DNA from: Apostichopus parvimensis
Lineage: Eukaryota > Echinodermata > Holothuroidea > Aspidochirotida > Stichopodidae
DNA: 64,000 bases
NCBI GenBank assembly: GCA_000934455.1
Contig: KN885370.1
Span: 37,546 to 101,545 of the forward strand
Reading direction: 5' to 3'
Made by a program: the position numbers and the translations under genes. The number at the start of each line of letters is the position of its first letter. The stretch's first letter is position 1. The notes beneath the pieces are model-generated. The model ran no database searches. It saw only the letters and a program-made list of their open reading frames with translations, and was not told the origin of the DNA. This document shows positions 62,908 through 64,000 of the stretch, in pieces.

Positions 62908-64000
62908 CTTCTCCAAACCATCTGATTTGAAGACGTCAGCTTCTAATTTACTTCACGATATATCCAACGTCTTGAACTAAGCCATTCTCAGTGATCAAAT
63001 GTTGCTTTCAACGATTAAATCTTGCTGACTGATCAAAACATCACGTAATACGTTAAAAAATTTGCAGTACGAAAACTGATACGGAGCCGTGATGACAATT
63101 CCGTCCTTCGGCCGTACAGTATATACGGTTCCTGCAATCTCAGCCCACAGCTAGCAGCAGCTGCTGGAGAAATTGAGAAAATTGCATGCATAATGAGCTC
63201 ATTTCAAGGTTGGCCTGACCATGCGCGTTGACGCAGACTGACAGAGAACAATTAACCACCACGGCGTATTAAAGGGATATATAGTCTCGACAATTTCTGC
63301 GAGTTCAATATTTCAAAAGAAATATAACGTAGCAATGTCCATAAAGTACGCAAGGGAATCAGAGTTATTCATTCAACTGTTATTGAATAGATATGAAACA
63401 TTTAATGGAATACATTTTATTCGGGAGACTTTATTTTGAACTATATCATTCTGCATTATTTTTTTAAATCTCTGATCAACGTCAAGAATTACAAAAAAGT
63501 ATCATAGAGAATAATCAAATAGAAACATATACTGGGCTTTCATGAAGCTGCAGTGAATGGTAAAAGATAATGTCAAATAATCTAATTCTGGGACTGCACA
63601 ATTCTGGCCGTGATTACCAACCAGGGTCCTGGTCCCCTTCCTCTCATATAAAATCAGAGTTTCCTCCAAATAACTTACATTTAGTAACACACGCCAGAAT
63701 TGAAGCTTGTACTAACAAAACACGATTTTGCATCGTAGCACATGTACTAAAACATATACTCATAGGGGACTGGGATACAAATCTGAGTGTGTAGGGCGAA
63801 GTCTCTGAATCGAAATAATAGCAAACAGTACTTTGAAAACCAGAATGCAAAATGCATTGAGGTTTCGATGACTTCAATGCACAACACTTCTGCTTGTTAA
63901 CCAGAAATTTGTTACAATATAAATGGCCCGAACCACTATATTGATCAAGGGCGTAGGAACCGGGGGGCTGGGGCGCCAGCCCCCCCCCAGTAAAAAATAT
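62908..64000 (-). promoter_or_regulatory. 5' UTR and probable upstream/promoter region of unc80
   Basis: No coding sequence is visible upstream of the start codon. If the leader is contiguous, it carries three short uORFs: ATG-TTT-TGA at 63041-63033, ATG-GCT-TAG at 62985-62977, and a six-codon one from 62921 that overlaps the main start and ends at 62901. A TATA-like GTATATAC lies near 63118-63126 on the minus strand. The transcription start cannot be fixed from sequence, and a further non-coding 5' exon upstream is possible. Confidence 0.4.
63947..64000. mobile_element. edge of a G/C-rich DNA element, cut by window end
   Basis: The last bases open with GGGCGTAGGAACCGGGGGG and then a GC-rich inverted segment. 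This resembles the terminus of the MITE at 59852-60240 (CATAGGTGTAGGAG). Only one end is inside the window, so TIR and TSD cannot be checked. Confidence 0.35.

Larger units (their letters stand above)
59136..62815. other. intron 1 of unc80
   Basis: 3.7 kb without coding sequence. It holds the two MITEs and the hairpin listed separately. The rest (about 61.4-62.8 kb) is AT-rich unique-looking DNA in which I see no exon or RNA gene. Confidence 0.8.

Overview
The window is animal nuclear DNA: AT-rich, intron-dense, full of minisatellites, poly(C)/poly(G) runs and transposon relics. It carries one protein-coding gene, on the minus strand, and almost fills with it. Conceptual splicing gives 49 coding exons (start codon at 62907, last exon seen 762-977) whose phases all agree, for 9,919 coding bases (3,306 codons plus one base) with no internal stop. 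The product is recognisable along its whole length as UNC80, the giant scaffold subunit of the NALCN sodium-leak channel complex (partners NALCN, UNC79 and NLF-1/FAM155). The 3' end of the gene lies beyond the left edge. The protein diverges clearly from the vertebrate form, and the repeats (tRNA-derived SINEs, hAT-like MITEs with TIRs such as CAGGCGCGTAGCCA, an L2/CR1-like LINE tail) look like a marine invertebrate. An echinoderm or hemichordate is my guess; the sequence does not prove it.

Layout from right to left, following transcription: 62908-64000 upstream region and 5' UTR with three tiny uORFs; exon 1 at 62.8-62.9 kb; intron 1 (3.7 kb) with two 8-bp-TSD DNA elements and a perfect hairpin; exon 2 at 59.1 kb; the giant exon 3 (3.3 kb, 54.9-58.2 kb), a third of the coding sequence seen; exons 4-7 (51.9-54.3 kb); exons 8-23 (36.5-48.0 kb); exons 24-36 (20.5-32.3 kb); exons 37-49 (0.76-18.4 kb). 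An assembly gap of 406 Ns sits in intron 47. I see no second protein-coding gene, no functional RNA gene, no CRISPR array and no prokaryotic sequence.

The most unusual feature is how tandem repeats sit relative to splice sites. Two minisatellites are built from the exon-intron boundary itself: exon 42 (40 bp x 19) and exon 16 (about 41 bp x 11). Each places a ladder of near-perfect copies of the real 5' splice site downstream of the real one. Exon 33 has a two-copy version and exon 47 a decayed one. Several other minisatellites begin within about 15-90 bases downstream of a donor site. Other notable points are a SINE lying between two 116-bp direct repeats, a LINE 3' tail ending about 15 bases from a splice acceptor, and a lineage-specific disordered insert in exon 3 with a repeated QEVKP motif and a CxxC-x9-CxC cysteine cluster.
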